Positions 22,083 through 34,236 of a DNA stretch of 64,000 bases are shown in pieces. This DNA is from Zizania palustris. Its lineage: Eukaryota; Streptophyta; Magnoliopsida; Poales; Poaceae. Numbering within the stretch: the stretch's first letter is position 1; the number at the start of each line of letters is the position of its first letter. The notes below the pieces were generated by a model, which did not search any database, was not told the origin of the DNA, and saw only the letters and a list, made by a program, of their open reading frames with translations. The DNA is taken from assembly GCA_019279435.1 (NCBI GenBank), contig JAAALK010000872.1, positions 1 through 64,000 of the forward strand. The letters run 5' to 3'. The position numbers and the translations under genes were made by a program.

Positions 22083-23125
22083 ATACTTTGTTAATATGAT
22101 ATTTAAACTATTTATATTTGTGAAAGTTTTTAACTTATTCATTTAATTAAAAACTTATTATATTACTGATTATACGTACAATGTAAATTTAATAACTATT
22201 TACCCAATTTAAAACATATTTATTGAATTATATTTATATATATAAATTTTAACGTGGCTTACCTTTTATAGTAGTAAAATACTATATCCGCCACTGTATT
22301 CATATGGAAAGGATCGAAATAGCCTAGAGGTGTATAACCGGAGGTAGTACTATATGAAAAAGTAATAAATAACAACTAAAAAGGTGAACCGGTAAGTATA
22401 TAATGATATTGGTGGGTAAATTACCCCGAACTCCACGTTTTTCCACAAAAAACATAGAGGAGAGTCGTGGATCTGCATTTTTCGCGGATTAAAAAAAATG
22501 AGATCTGAACCTGTTTAACTAGACGTTTGTGGACACCTCGATCTGTTTCTGTTTTTGCTTCCATTTATTTCTACCTCCGGCTCGTCGTGAGGCGTTAGCT
22601 TAAAATTTCTCCCGTTCAAATGATCATCCCAATGAACGAGAAACTACTTTAATTTGCTCGTGATGGCATTACTCCTCCGAACTGAAATCAACATAAGATC
22701 ATCATTCCACGAAGGGTTGTTGATCCGTGAAACGGCAGTAAACAAATGCAAACCGAACTGGCCAAATGTGATGTACGCGAGTGTTGTTATGCGTGCGTGG
22801 AACTAACAGCTCAAAGTTCAGACCGTCCGCTTGCTCGATCAGCTCGTGCTCGTGCATCCATGCGATGGATCATGGATGGACGAGGGCTTGTGATTGCATT
22901 ATGCGTGCATGGGCACAAATCAAGGTTGCAATGATTCCGGGAAACATGGGAATGGATTAAAGCAGCTGGGCATCATCATCAGCGAGCGAGTGCAGGAATT
23001 CAATTGGGGAGTTATTCAGCTCGGAGTTCAGAGTTCAGAGTTCAGGATGAATGGACGGACAGGCTGGACGCACGCACGCACGCACGCTTGCATGCTTTGC
23101 TGCGAACCTGAATGATGACGAATTG
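22083..23125. other. intergenic DNA
   Basis: It is AT-rich to about 22600, then more balanced. Short tandem motifs (ggagttcagagttcagagtt near 23023 and an acgc run near 23070) are present. Open frames of 62-73 codons have no recognisable motif. Confidence 0.4.
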
Positions 23126-23391
23126 GGAAGAGGCTTCCTAGCATTGTGGGGGGGCCTACGCGAAAAAAAAAATTAGAGGTCCTTATCTATTTTTAGTGGG
23201 TGGACGAATCGCACGGGTAGACATACAAGGATATTAGCAATGGGCAGTGGCGGCAGGTGAGCATCGGCGAATCGACAGTGTCGCCTCCTATCATATCGTC
23301 AGTCGGACCGCTCGGATAGCTCACCGCGAGGGCGTAACTATCGTCGCTACCATCCACCAGCCTAGCGCCGACTATTCAAGAGATTAGAATT

Positions 23392-25409
23392 TGTTGGACC
23401 GGAAACGGCGACCAGAGGGGGGGGTGAATGGGAGCTTTTAAAATTTCGGGCTAAAAACTTAGCCTTCGGTTCAGTTTTGTCTTCTGCGGAACAGGCTTCG
23501 AACACTACCTTCGAAGGTCTGGTTCGGAGGTACTTCGACAGCTCCGAACACAGGCTTCGCAGGAGCAAAAGTTCGAAGCCAAGAAGACTTCGCTCCACGT
23601 ACAACCCTCGGAAATCTACTCTGCTAAGTCAGTGCAGGCTCCGCACACGGGGTGCTTCGAGCAGACTTCGCATTTCACCCTTCGCAAGAGTGGACAGCCC
23701 TCTGAGGACTTCGACCAAGTACTTGGCAGCAGCAACTGGTGCTGAGCTTTGTACACAAAGGTCTAAACGCACACTACTAGACTTCGCTAGGGGCTTCGAC
23801 ACAAGAAGCAAAACGGGCAACAATCAGGGCTTCGCTAGTAAGCAGCGAGGTCTCACCTCCTGTTACACAGAGCGACAGCACACTGAAAACACACTTCGCA
23901 TGAAAGACAACCTTCGCCTAGACAGGCTTCGGTGCACTACAGCTAGCGAGGTATGTAACGCGAGCTCAAGCAAAAAGCACAGGAAGCAGGGCTTCGCCGC
24001 TTGAACAAGGAACACAAATAAAATGAACTCTGGATGAATATTGCGAGGTATGTGGCTACAGGAGCTCAACAGTAAATGCTCAAAGTGTTAAATGTTACCT
24101 ACCGAGCCCCCGTATTTATAGCCCATAGTTCACCCAAAGGAAAAGACTACTTTACCCCTAGGGTTTACAAAAGATTTGACTCTACAGAACTAAGGGGTAC
24201 AAAAGGTAGTCCACCTTTATTTTGGAGGCTTCTCTGTCAGCTTCGCAGAGGGGACAGTGTCAGCCTTTTACAGAACAGACAGTGTCAGCCTTTGCAGTCT
24301 TTGACCTTCTCGAATCCTCCCTTCGCACGCGAGGGTGCGGTAGCTTCGGCGAGAAGCCTTGAGCCTGGTGGCCTTCGCTTCGCCGAAGATGGCCTTCGAT
24401 ACAGTGACGGTTTTGAGCCGAAGCCGTCAAAGCCCTTGGGCCTTCGCACCAACACCTCCGGAGTGGACCACCACGGCTTCGCAGCTTCACCCAGCTCGAA
24501 CTCCGTCAGTCCGTGTACCGAAGCCATGCAGGCCGAAGCACCACAAGTCAACCTTGTTCCGGAGCTAGCCTCGCTCCGAAACCTTCCACCCTCCGAAACC
24601 CCACCTTCGGAGTACCACCCTTCGAAGTCCTTCCTTCGTCCAAGGCCTCCGCATGAAGCATTCCATGAGCCCTTCGTCGCAGTACCTCTCCCCGAGCACA
24701 CTCCTCGACGAGCCTCACTCGGACCATGCCTTCGATGCGCCTCGACTTCTGAGACCTTCGTCGGGTACCTTCGAATGTCTCCCTCCGGAGCACACTTCGA
24801 ACCCTTGCCTCCGCAGAGGACTTGTTCCATCCGACTCCGAAGTCACTCCATCCGGAGTACCTTCGAAGTGCCTCACCTCCGAGGACTTTGTCTCGGAGTA
24901 CCTTCAGCCGGAGCCACGCTCCGCACTCTCTGCCTTCACCTGGCACACCTCGACCCGAGGACCGACCCGGACCACCTTCGCAGCCACCGTGACGGAGCTC
25001 CCCGCTCCCCTGGCATCAAGCCTCCCGCTTGACCCAGGTTCACCTGTTGCGAACCTTGTCCGTCGCCTCCGAAGTCCCCGCGTACCACAGAAAAACAGAC
25101 AAGTGTATCCAGTACTCCGGAGACCTCTCCGGGTTAGCAACCTCCGGCACACACTCCGGTGTACCGCCCAAAGTACCGAACCCTTCGGTACGGACCCAGT
25201 CATCGTGTACTGTCGGACCCCTCCGACATGCACACTCCGCTGCAACAGCTGCAGCAAGCAAACACCGAACATCCTTCGGTGAAACCACCTCCGAAACACC
25301 CTTCGGAGGTACCACCTCCGAAGCCCCTTCAGAGGTACCCTTCGAACAGAGGGTAAAAAGCCTGTCAATCACTCATCACAAAACACCGAAACCAACCCTT
25401 GGTTTCTCA
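23392..25409 (-). repeat. 3' LTR of Sirevirus copy 1
   Basis: It is 2,018 bp. The minus strand starts TGAGAAACC and ends GGTCCAACA. A TATA box (tatttata on plus) lies at 24113-24120, so U3 is about 1.3 kb. U3 is packed with CTTCG/CTCCG words and short palindromes, for example cttcggaggt/acctccgaag at 25301-25323. Long plus-strand frames here (up to 318 codons) are by-products of this repetitive composition. Confidence 0.92.
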
Positions 25410-26535
25410 ATCTCCCCCTTGATGAGTGCATTGACAACCAAATCAAAGTTCAAGAAAATTCAAAAACTTTCAGCACACAAGTGACCATAAAAACTCAGAA
25501 AAGAGCCAAATCATGTCACTTGATAAAAGAATTTTCCTCCCCCTTTCTCAAAAGAGTAAAAAGCCCCTTTGGCAATAAAAACTCCCCCTGAGTTAAATTT
25601 TTCCCTTTGGCAACAAGGAATTTTCTCCCCCTTTATGTCAAATGTTCTCCCCCTTTGAAAATTATACCTCTTGCGACGGAGAACAAAGCAAGTAAATCTC
25701 TTCCCCTTTGGCAATGCAAGCATCAAGGAGCATGTAAAAGATGCAAAGCTTCGAAATGAGCAGAATTGCAAAGACATATGAAGCAAAAATATGCCAACAG
25801 TAACATCAATGAACATGGGCTCAGCTCAAGTTAACATTCTCTAAAAACATGATGAAGCATGTGATTTGATCATTTTTGAAATAAAAGCATCACCACTTAC
25901 TCAAGGAAACTAGACAAGTAAGAGCAAGGACTGCGCAAAGCAAGTCAATTTCTACTCTAGACATACAAGTCTAGTTCAAATGGAGCTTGAAAAGCACACT
26001 TGATAATCAAGGAATTTTGTTGTTCTTTTCTTAGTGCCAGGGGTTATTTGTTTGTCCACCTTATACTTTCCAATCCGGCCAAGCCTAGGCATGAAAACCA
26101 TAAGAAGCTTAAGGCATAGAATAGGGTAGTGCGACAAACAAACCCACCTGGATCTTTTAACTTAAAGCATGCAAATCATGGAATTTTTGATTTTAACCAA
26201 GTGAACCAATTGTTTGGTACTTTATGAATATCCATGAAAATTGAGAACAATTTTTCAAGTTGCAATTTTGAGCATCCAATGAACAATGTCTTGCTATCAA
26301 GCAGATAAAAGATAGCTAAAAGCAGTCCTGCCTAAACATGCTAGATTCAAGACTAAGCAGTGAGCACGATTTGATTTTGAAAATAAAACATCATGCACAT
26401 GAATGTTCCAGATGAATTAACAAGAGCTGAGCTGACATGATTTCATGAATTAAAAGCAGGCATATAAGTGCAGAAGATGTAAATGCAATTTCAGCACAAT
26501 TAGCAGAAGCACATCCATCTAAACACAGCTCCCCC
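25410..26535 (-). promoter_or_regulatory. pol-to-LTR spacer with multiple polypurine tracts
   Basis: The polypurine primer tract abuts the 3' LTR (plus strand atctccccctt at 25410-25420). Further tctccccct-type tracts occur near 25535, 25580, 25623, 25643, 25701 and, next to the pol stop, 26529. Repeated tracts of this kind are a described Sirevirus hallmark. No envelope-like frame is present in the spacer. Confidence 0.75.
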
Positions 26536-29500
26536 TCACAAAATGCCGTAAGGGTGACAAATGCCAAGTTCCCCACGCAAGTAAGCAAATCGAGAAGCAT
26601 CGAGGGGTTTTGTAAAAATATCGGCAAGCTGGTGTTGGGTATCAACATATTGAAGTTCAATATCACCCTTCTCATTGTGATCTCTGAGAAAGTGATACCG
26701 TACATCAATGTGTTTGGTTCTGGAGTGCTGAACCGGGTTATTTGCAATACAAATAGCACTAGTGTTATCACAGAAAAGTGGAACACTCTTATAATCTAAC
26801 CTGAATCCCGCAAAGTGGATACCATCCACAAAATCTGAGAGCAACAGCTAGCTGCAGCAACATATTCGGCCTCAGCCGTCGATTGTGCAACACTAGACTG
26901 TTTGCGGGAAGACCAGCAAACCAGTGAAGTACCCAAAAAATGACAAGTACCAGAGGTACTCTTCCTATCAATTCTACACCCAGCAAAGTCCGCATCGGAA
27001 TAACCTCGAAGACATAAAGATGAAGACGCTGAATACCATATGCCAAATTCAAGGGTGTGCTTGAGATACCTTAGGATGCGTTTTACCGCTTGGCGGTGCG
27101 AAGCTCGTGGTGAAGCCTGAAACCGAGCGCACAGACACACTGCGAAGTGTATGTCCGGCCTCGTAGCAGTCAAGTAGATGAGGGAGCCGATCATGCTCCG
27201 GAACTCCTTCTGATCTACGGCTTCTCCATCTTCGTCAGGGTCCAATGCTACAGAAGTAGCCATTGGAGTGGCGAGGGGCTTCGCATCGGACATGTCGAAC
27301 TTCTTGAGCAGGTCCTTGGTGTACTTTGTCTGGTGGACAAAAGTACCTTGTTTGCTTTGCTTGATTTGCAAACCAAGGAAAAAGGTGAGTTCACCCATCA
27401 TCGACATTTCAAACTCCCTGCTCATGGTATCTGCAAACTCGGCAACCAAAGCATGAGAAGAGCCACCAAAGATGATATCATCCACATAAATCTGCACTAG
27501 GAGGAAATCTTTGCCATGCTTGAGAGTAAACAAAGTTTTATCAACAGAGCCCATCAAATACCCTCGCTCAAGCAGAAAAGACTTAAGTCTATCATACCAA
27601 GCTCGAGGGGCCTGCTTGAGTCCATAAAGAGCCTTATGAAGTTTAAGGACTTTATGTGGGTACTTGGGATTTTCAAAACCAGGGGGTTGTTTTACATAAA
27701 CATCTTCACCTATGAAGCCATTAAGAAAAGCACTTTTGACATCCATTTGATAGAGCTTGAATCCCCGGGATGTCGCAAAGGCAAGCAAAATCCTAATGGC
27801 CTCAAGGCGAGCAACAGGTGCAAAAGTTTCAGTAAAATCAATCCCTTCTAGTTGAGAAAAACCCTGAGCTACAAGTCTAGCCTTGTTTCTAACTATAGTC
27901 CCATCCTCCCCTTGTTTATTTTGAAAATCCATTTTGTTCCAATGAAATGAACATTTGGTGGAGGATCAACTAAAGTCCAGACTTGGTTTCTCTCAAAATT
28001 TTCAAGTTCCTCATGCATGGCATTGATCCAACTAGAATCAGAAAGTGCATGACTAACATCTAAGGGCTCGAAAGAAGCAACAAAAGCAGCATTAGTGAAA
28101 TGGGCATGAGAACGTGTTACCCTTTGATCAAGCTCACCAATGATCTGCTCGGGAGGGTGCATCCTTTGAACATGATGTGGAGCCTCGCGGCGGGATGCAG
28201 TCTCCCCCTCAACTTGTGCGTTGGAGTGGTCCAAGATGACCGATGTTGAGGTAGTCGCTTCGGGACCTCGTGCCGAAGTAGTTGAAGCGGGGTCAGCTTC
28301 GGGGGTTGATGTCGAGGGTAGTAGGGGTTCATCCTAGAATTCTCCGGGATCTTCTTCTTCAAATAAGGTCTGTTCCATGTCGTGTTCATTTGCCTGTTCA
28401 AAAGCAGAACTAACAGAGGGGGTTGATTCATCAAAAGTCACATCACATGACTCGATGACAGTGTTAGTTTCCAAATTATAAACACGATACGAATGACCAT
28501 GTGTAGTGTAACCCAAAAAGATCCCGTCAGAAGAGCGCGACTCAAATTTATCCAAATTACCACGTTTTAGGATAAAGCAGCGACAGCCAAAACTCGAAGA
28601 TGAGTAACCTTGGGCTGTCTCCCAAAATGTAGCTCATACGATGTCAAATTTAAAATTGAGCGCAAGAAGATACGGTTTGAGATGTAGCAAGCAGTGTTCA
28701 TGGCCTCAGCCCAGAATTTTCTAGGAGTCTTATGCTCATCAAGCATCGTCCTAGCCATCTCAACCAAAGTGCGGTTCTTCCTCTCAACGACACCGTTCTG
28801 TTGAGGAACCCGCGGAGCAGAGAATTGATGTTCTATGCCATGCTCCATGCAAAAATCAAAAAGAGACTATTTTTGAACTCAGTGCCATTATCGCTTCGAA
28901 TGAATTTTAATGCACCAGGGAGTTCAGTGAAAAGTCTCAAAGCCAAGCTCCGAAAGTGTGAAAACACTTCATCCTTGCTGGCAAGAAAGAAGACCCAAGA
29001 GTAGCGAGAGTAATCGTCGACAATTACTAGAACATACCACTTGCCGCCTAAAGAACTAACCCGAGAAGGACCTACTGTGTCCATATGGAGAAGTTCTCCG
29101 GGCTGTTCAGTCATCACTGTGGTGACTGGCGAATGCGAAGCGGCAATCATTTTACCATGTCGACAAGGAGCACAAACTAATTTCTTCTCAAACTTGAGCT
29201 TGGGCAATTCTCGGATCAGACCTAGGGCGCTCAGACGAGCGAGCAATTCAAAGCTCATATGCCCTAGTCTCCTATGCCACTTCCAAAGCTCAGAAGTCGA
29301 ATGTGCAACAAGACAATGAGAAGAACCAGACGACTCTGAAAAATCAGCTCCAAAAACTCTCCCAACTCTAAAGATCTTACACACCACAACGCCATCAGAA
29401 TTGAGTACTTGCGAAGTATCGCGATGGAATCGCACTTCGAAGCCCTCATCAAGCAACTGAGATACCGACAGCAAATTGTATCCCAGGTTTTCAACCAAAG

Positions 29501-29684
29501 CAACATCTTTGAGAGTGAAATTTGAATTAATTCTTACCACACCTTTACCTTTCACTCTACTCCTTCGATTGTTTCCGAAGGTGATATGTTCCCTTTGCTT
29601 GGTTGTGGTGAGGCTGGAGAACCAAGCTGCATCTCCGGTCATGTGGCGCGAACAACCGGAGTCCATTATCCACGTGCCCTCCAA
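26536..29684 (-). pseudogene. Sirevirus copy 1 pol (protease-integrase-RT-RNase H), disrupted
   Basis: Domains in order on the minus strand are: aspartic protease with the DSG triad (IMDSGCSRHMT) just after the start; the GAG-pre-integrase zinc region (WHRRLGHMS...CAPCRHGK); the integrase core with DTVG, SDNGTEF and NGVVERKN; RT with KWIF, VKSAFLNG and YVDD; and RNase H with the copia-type DADFAG and AEAEYVAAA motifs. Compared with copy 2, the frame is broken near 28860, 28593, 27925 and 26805, and a stop codon interrupts it at about 28336. The enzyme set cannot be made from this copy. Confidence 0.88.
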
Positions 29685-29699
29685 GCCTCGACCTGTCGC

Positions 29700-32163
29700 C
29701 TACACACGATAAGAATGTCTCGATCGCTCAGTGCTGGGGTGAGTGAAATAATGACGAGGCATCCAGCACTGAGTGACACGAGTAGTAGGCACAGTAAAAG
29801 TAGACGGTCTACGCACATAATAAACAGAATGATGCAAAGTGCGAGGTCTACCTACATGCTGTGAATGAACAACATGTCGAGGTCTCCTACTCTGACGAGG
29901 TACAAAGCTACTCGCCCGAGGTCTACCACCATATGGAACATGGTGAACACCTCGAGGAGCAAAACCTCTCCGAGAAGCACGAGGAGCCTCAAAAGCAGGA
30001 TGACAGTAAAACTCAGACTCATGCATACCTAAAGATGGGTAATGCATGTCCTGGTACCTCATCGCCTGAGAGCGTCGCTCATCCTTGATGCGACGAAAAC
30101 AAAACCCAACCAAATGACCCGCCCGCTGACAATAGGAACAATGAAAAACTCTCCTGGGGGCATTCTCATGGGTCACAGGAGCAACTCTCACAGGCTCCTT
30201 GGGTTTTCTCTGAGTGGTTTTCTTGGGAGGATTTTTTTTTTGCAGGAGGAGTGGTTTTCTTTGGTGGATGGGTAGGCTTTTTGGCTGATGGGGTGTCCAA
30301 CAGAGCTCTCTCTTTCTCTAGGGTGGTGGGAGAGGTAAAAACAGTTTTGTTTTCACTAACTGAAGGTATCCTCTCAAAACCCAAACCTAGAGCTACCCCT
30401 GCTCTGTCAGCACACATCTTGGTCTTGGCCAAGAGCAAATCCATCCTACCCTTTCCCTCAGTGCATTTATTAACCACGGAAAGGAGGTATTCTTTTTCAG
30501 ACATGAGGTTTTCAGCTCGCTCTCTAACAGTGCCTAGCTGGTCCTTAAGGGTGATGCAAGTGTCACAAACAGGTTGCACATCCTTAGAACTACCGGCCCT
30601 CTCCAATCTAGCCTCCAAATCATGAACATTCTTATCACGTAAATTAATGCTATCGCGCAATAATGAACAGTTCATGCAATCAATAACTTCATGAGGTCTA
30701 GACTCCACCTCCAAAAGCTGCTTCTGTGCAGTCTCAAGCTCAGAAAGAGTTTGAGCATGAACAGAACGCAACTGAGCAAGCTCACTCATGACAACAGAAC
30801 AGGACTCACATTCAGCATCATCAAATTTAGACTTAAGCATGACATATTCAGTAGAAATAGTTTCTAGCCTAAGTCTAAGGTCTTTTCTTTCTCTAGCGGC
30901 TTGCACAAGTAATCTATCCTGACCAAGCACTACTTCATTCAGCTCATCTAATTTAATTAGTAGCTGGTCAGATGATAGGTTTACCTCAGATGAGTCAAGC
31001 TCATCGCCGCTGTGATCGCTGTCGGCCATGAAGCATAGGCCGGTGAAGTCACGTCCCTTCTTGTCCTTCTTGTCCTCCTTCCTTGGGGACTCCTCCTCCT
31101 CAGAGCTCGACTCCTCAGTTGAGGACGTGTCGATGTCGCTGAGAGCAGCAACAAAAGCTCTGGAAGCGGCCTTGGCTACTTTCTTAGCCATCTTGCCGCG
31201 CTTGCCCTTCACAAAGGGCTTCCTCTCCTTTTTGTGGTATTTGGGGCGGTCATTCTCATCTCTCTTCTTAATCTTGGGGCAATTGGCCTTGATATGTGAG
31301 GTGTCGCCACATTCATAGCAACCACTAAAACCACTTCTCCTCTGATCCCGTCTCTCATGATGAAAGCGGGTGAACCTCCGGGCAATGAGAGCAAGCTCAT
31401 CATCAGCTAGAGTGTCCACCTGCTCCTTTGTGACGGAGACCAGAGAAGACAAAGCAAAACCATCTGCAAAAACACAAGTACCAGATGTGCTTGGTTCTGC
31501 AGTGGTGCCACGGCTAGTGCTAGAAACCAATGCCAATGGTTGTGGCAAAGAGCTTCTGTGCACAGCAAGAGATGCCTTGGCAATCTCTGTGGACTTCAGC
31601 TTGCTAAAGAGTTCATCACAGGTCAATGTGTCATAACCTGTGGACTCCTCAATGCTGGATATCTTTACTTCCCATATGCTACGGTCAAGAGCATAGAGAA
31701 GCTGATAGCCCTATCATGATCACTGTAAGCAAGCGTCCCGTTGGATCGCAAGTTACTCACTATCGCGTCAAAGCGAGGAAAACATGGCATCTATAGATTC
31801 ACCAGGTGCCTGCACAAACAGCTGATACTGTTGATTGTAGGTGCTTTGACGCCTGGCCTTAATCTGAGTAGAGCCCTCATGAAAGACAGTGAGCGTTGTC
31901 CAAATCTCCCTAGCAGTCCTAAGGTGCTGCACCCTATCGAACTCACTTCTACTCAAACCGATGAACAGTATATTTCTTGCCTTGGAATTGGCATTATACT
32001 GATCCTTCTCAGTCTGAGAGGTGCGAGTCTCAGGGATGGAGTATTGTGAGTCCACAATCTCCCAAATTGCATTTCCTTGGCTTAACAAGTAAGCCTCCAT
32101 GCGCACCTTCCAGTATGCAAAGTCTGTCCCATCGAACAGAGGAATTTTACTGCCTCTATCCAT
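29700..32163 (-). pseudogene. Sirevirus copy 1 gag, frameshifted
   Basis: It starts at ATG 32163, 50 bp after the primer site, and ends at a TAG at 29700-29702 in the same frame as the protease. Recognisable parts are the capsid-like N-terminus (LFDGTDFAYWKVRMEAYL), a CCHC knuckle (CYECGDTSHIKANC), an acidic/serine region, a long coiled coil, a Lys/Pro-rich stretch and a second CCHC (CSYCQRAGHLVGFC). The frame is broken near 31775, 31699 and 30235 relative to copy 2. Confidence 0.85.
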
Positions 32164-32213
32164 GTCGCCAACAGATCACAAAACCGGTTAAGGTCAACTG
32201 GTGATCTTAACCC

Positions 32214-32225
32214 GCTCTGATACCA
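32214..32225 (-). promoter_or_regulatory. primer-binding site, copy 1 (tRNA-iMet)
   Basis: The minus strand reads TGGTATCAGAGC two bases inside the 5' LTR, complementary to the 3' end of plant initiator methionine tRNA. Confidence 0.93.
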
Positions 32226-32227
32226 AT

Positions 32228-34236
32228 TGTTGGACCAGAAACGACGACCAGAGGGGGGGTGAATGGGAGCTTTTAAAATTTCGGGCTAAAAAACTTAGCC
32301 TTCGGTTCAGTTTTGTCTTCTGCGGAACAGGCTTCGAACACTACCTTCGAAGGTCTGGTTCGGAGGTACTTCGACAGCTCCGAACACAGGCTTCGCAGGA
32401 GCAAAAGTTCGAAGCCAAGAAGACTTCGCTCCACGTACAACCCTCGGAAATCTACTCTGCTAAGTCAGTGCAGGCTCCGCACACGGGGTGCTTCGAGCAG
32501 ACTTCGCACTTCACCCTTCGCAAGAGTGGACAGCCCTCTGAGGACTTCGACCAAGTACTTGGCAGCAGCAACTGGTGCTGAGCTTTGTACACAAAGGTCT
32601 AACGCACACTACTAGACTTCGCTAGGGGCTTCGACACAAGAAGCAAAACGGGCAACAATCAGGGCTTCGCTAGTAAGCAGCGAGGTCTCACCTCCTGTTA
32701 CACAGAGCGACAGCACACTGAAAACACACTTCGCATGAAAGACAACCTTCGCCTAGACAGGCTTCGGTGCACTACAGCTAGCGAGGTATGTAACGCGAGC
32801 TCAAGCAAAAGCACAGGAAGCAGGGCTTCGCCGCTTGAACAAGGAACACAAATAAATGAACTCTGGATGAATATTGCGAGGTATGTGGCTACAGGAGCTC
32901 AACAGTAAATGCTCAAAGTGTTAAATGTTACCTACCGAGCCCCCGTATTTATAGCCCATAGTTCACCCAAAGGAAAAGACTACTTTACCCCTAGGGTTTA
33001 CAAAAGATTTGACTCTACAGAACTAAGGGGTACAAAAGGTAGTCCACCTTTATTTTGGAGGCTTCTCTGTCAGCTTCGCAGAGGGGACAGTGTCAGCCTT
33101 TTACAGAACAGACAGTGTCAGCCTTTGCAGTCTTTGACCTTCTCGAATCCTCCCTTCGCACGCGAGGGTGCGGTAGCTTCGGCGAGAAGCCTTGAGCCTG
33201 GTGGCCTTCGCCGAAGATGGCCTTCGATACAGTGACGGTTTTGAGCCGAAGCCGTCAAAGCCCTTGGGCCTTCGCACCAACACCTCCGGAGTGGACCACC
33301 ACGGCTTCGCAGCTTCACCCAGCTCAAACTCCGTCAGTCCGTGTACCGAAGCCATGTAGGCCGAAGCACCACAAGTCAACCTTGTTCCGGAGCTAGCCTC
33401 GCTCCGAAACCTTCCACCCTCCGAAACCCCACCTTCGGAGTACCACCCTTCGAAGTCCCTCCTTCGTCCAAGGCCTCCGCATGAAGCATTTCATGAGCCC
33501 TTCGTCGCAGTGCCTCTCCTCGAGCACACTCCTCGACGAGCCTCACTCGGACCATGCCTTCGATGCGCCTCGACTTCTGAGACCTTCGTCGGGTACCTTC
33601 GAATGTCTCCCTCCGGAGCACACTTCGAACCCTTGCCTCCGCAGAGGACTTGTTCCATCCGACTCCGAAGTCACTCCATCCGGAGTACCTTCGAAGTGCC
33701 TCACCTCCGAGGACTTTGTCTCGGAGTACCTTCAGCCGGAGCCACGCTCCGCACTCTCTGCCTTCACCTGGCACGCCTCGACCCGAGGACCGACCCGGAC
33801 CACCTTCGCAGCCACCGTGATGGAGCTCCCCGCTCCCCTGGCATCAAGCCTCCCGCTTGACCCAGGTTCACCTGCTGCAAACCTTGTCCGTCGCCTCCGA
33901 AGTCCCTGCGCACCACAGAAAAACAGACAAGTGTATCCAGTACTCCGGAGACCTCTCCGGGTTAGCAACCTCCGGCACACACTCCGGTGTACCGCCCAAA
34001 GTACCGAACCCTTCGGTACGGACCCAGTCATCGTGTATTGTCGGACCCCTCCGACATGCACACTCCGCTGCAACAGCTGCAGCAAGCAAACACCGAACAT
34101 CCTTCGGTGAAACCACCTCCGAAACACCCTTCGGAGGTACCACCTCCGAAGCCCCTTCGGAGGTACCCTTCGAACAGAGAGTAAAAAGCCTGTCAATCAC
34201 TCATCACAAACACCGAAACCAACCCTTGGTTTCTCA
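32228..34236 (-). repeat. 5' LTR of Sirevirus copy 1
   Basis: It is 2,009 bp. It aligns end to end with 23392-25409, with about 18 substitutions (all transitions by eye), several one-base homopolymer indels and one 6-bp indel near 33210. Confidence 0.92.
32946..32953 (-). promoter_or_regulatory. TATA box of the 5' LTR, copy 1
   Basis: TATAAATA on the minus strand in a GGGCTATAAATACGGGGG context. It is conserved in all four LTRs of the window (24113-24120, 53057-53064 and 61947-61954). Transcription should start about 30 bp further left. Confidence 0.7.

Larger units (their letters stand above)
23392..34236 (-). mobile_element. Sirevirus-type Ty1-copia retrotransposon, copy 1 (degenerate)
   Basis: A full-length 10.8-kb element lies between two LTRs that begin TG and end CA. 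The 5-bp target duplication GAATT is at 23387-23391 and 34237-34241. On the minus strand the order is 5' LTR, initiator-Met-tRNA primer site, gag, protease, integrase, reverse transcriptase, RNase H, a 1.1-kb spacer with repeated polypurine tracts, and 3' LTR. Integrase before RT defines Ty1-copia. The long gag and the multiple polypurine tracts fit the Sirevirus genus. Many frameshifts and a nonsense codon make it non-autonomous. The LTRs differ at about 18 sites (about 0.9 percent, counted by eye). Confidence 0.93.

Noticed and set aside
24076..25032. 318-codon plus-strand open frame, with similar ones at 53472-54299 and 62362-63189
   Set aside because: They lie antisense inside Sirevirus LTRs. 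The frames arise from the repetitive CTTCG/CTCCG composition, the peptides show no domain, and the frame differs between the two element copies.
29264..31403. Numerous short frames on both strands inside the retrotransposon gag/pol
   Set aside because: They are shadow frames of the gag and pol coding sequence on the minus strand.
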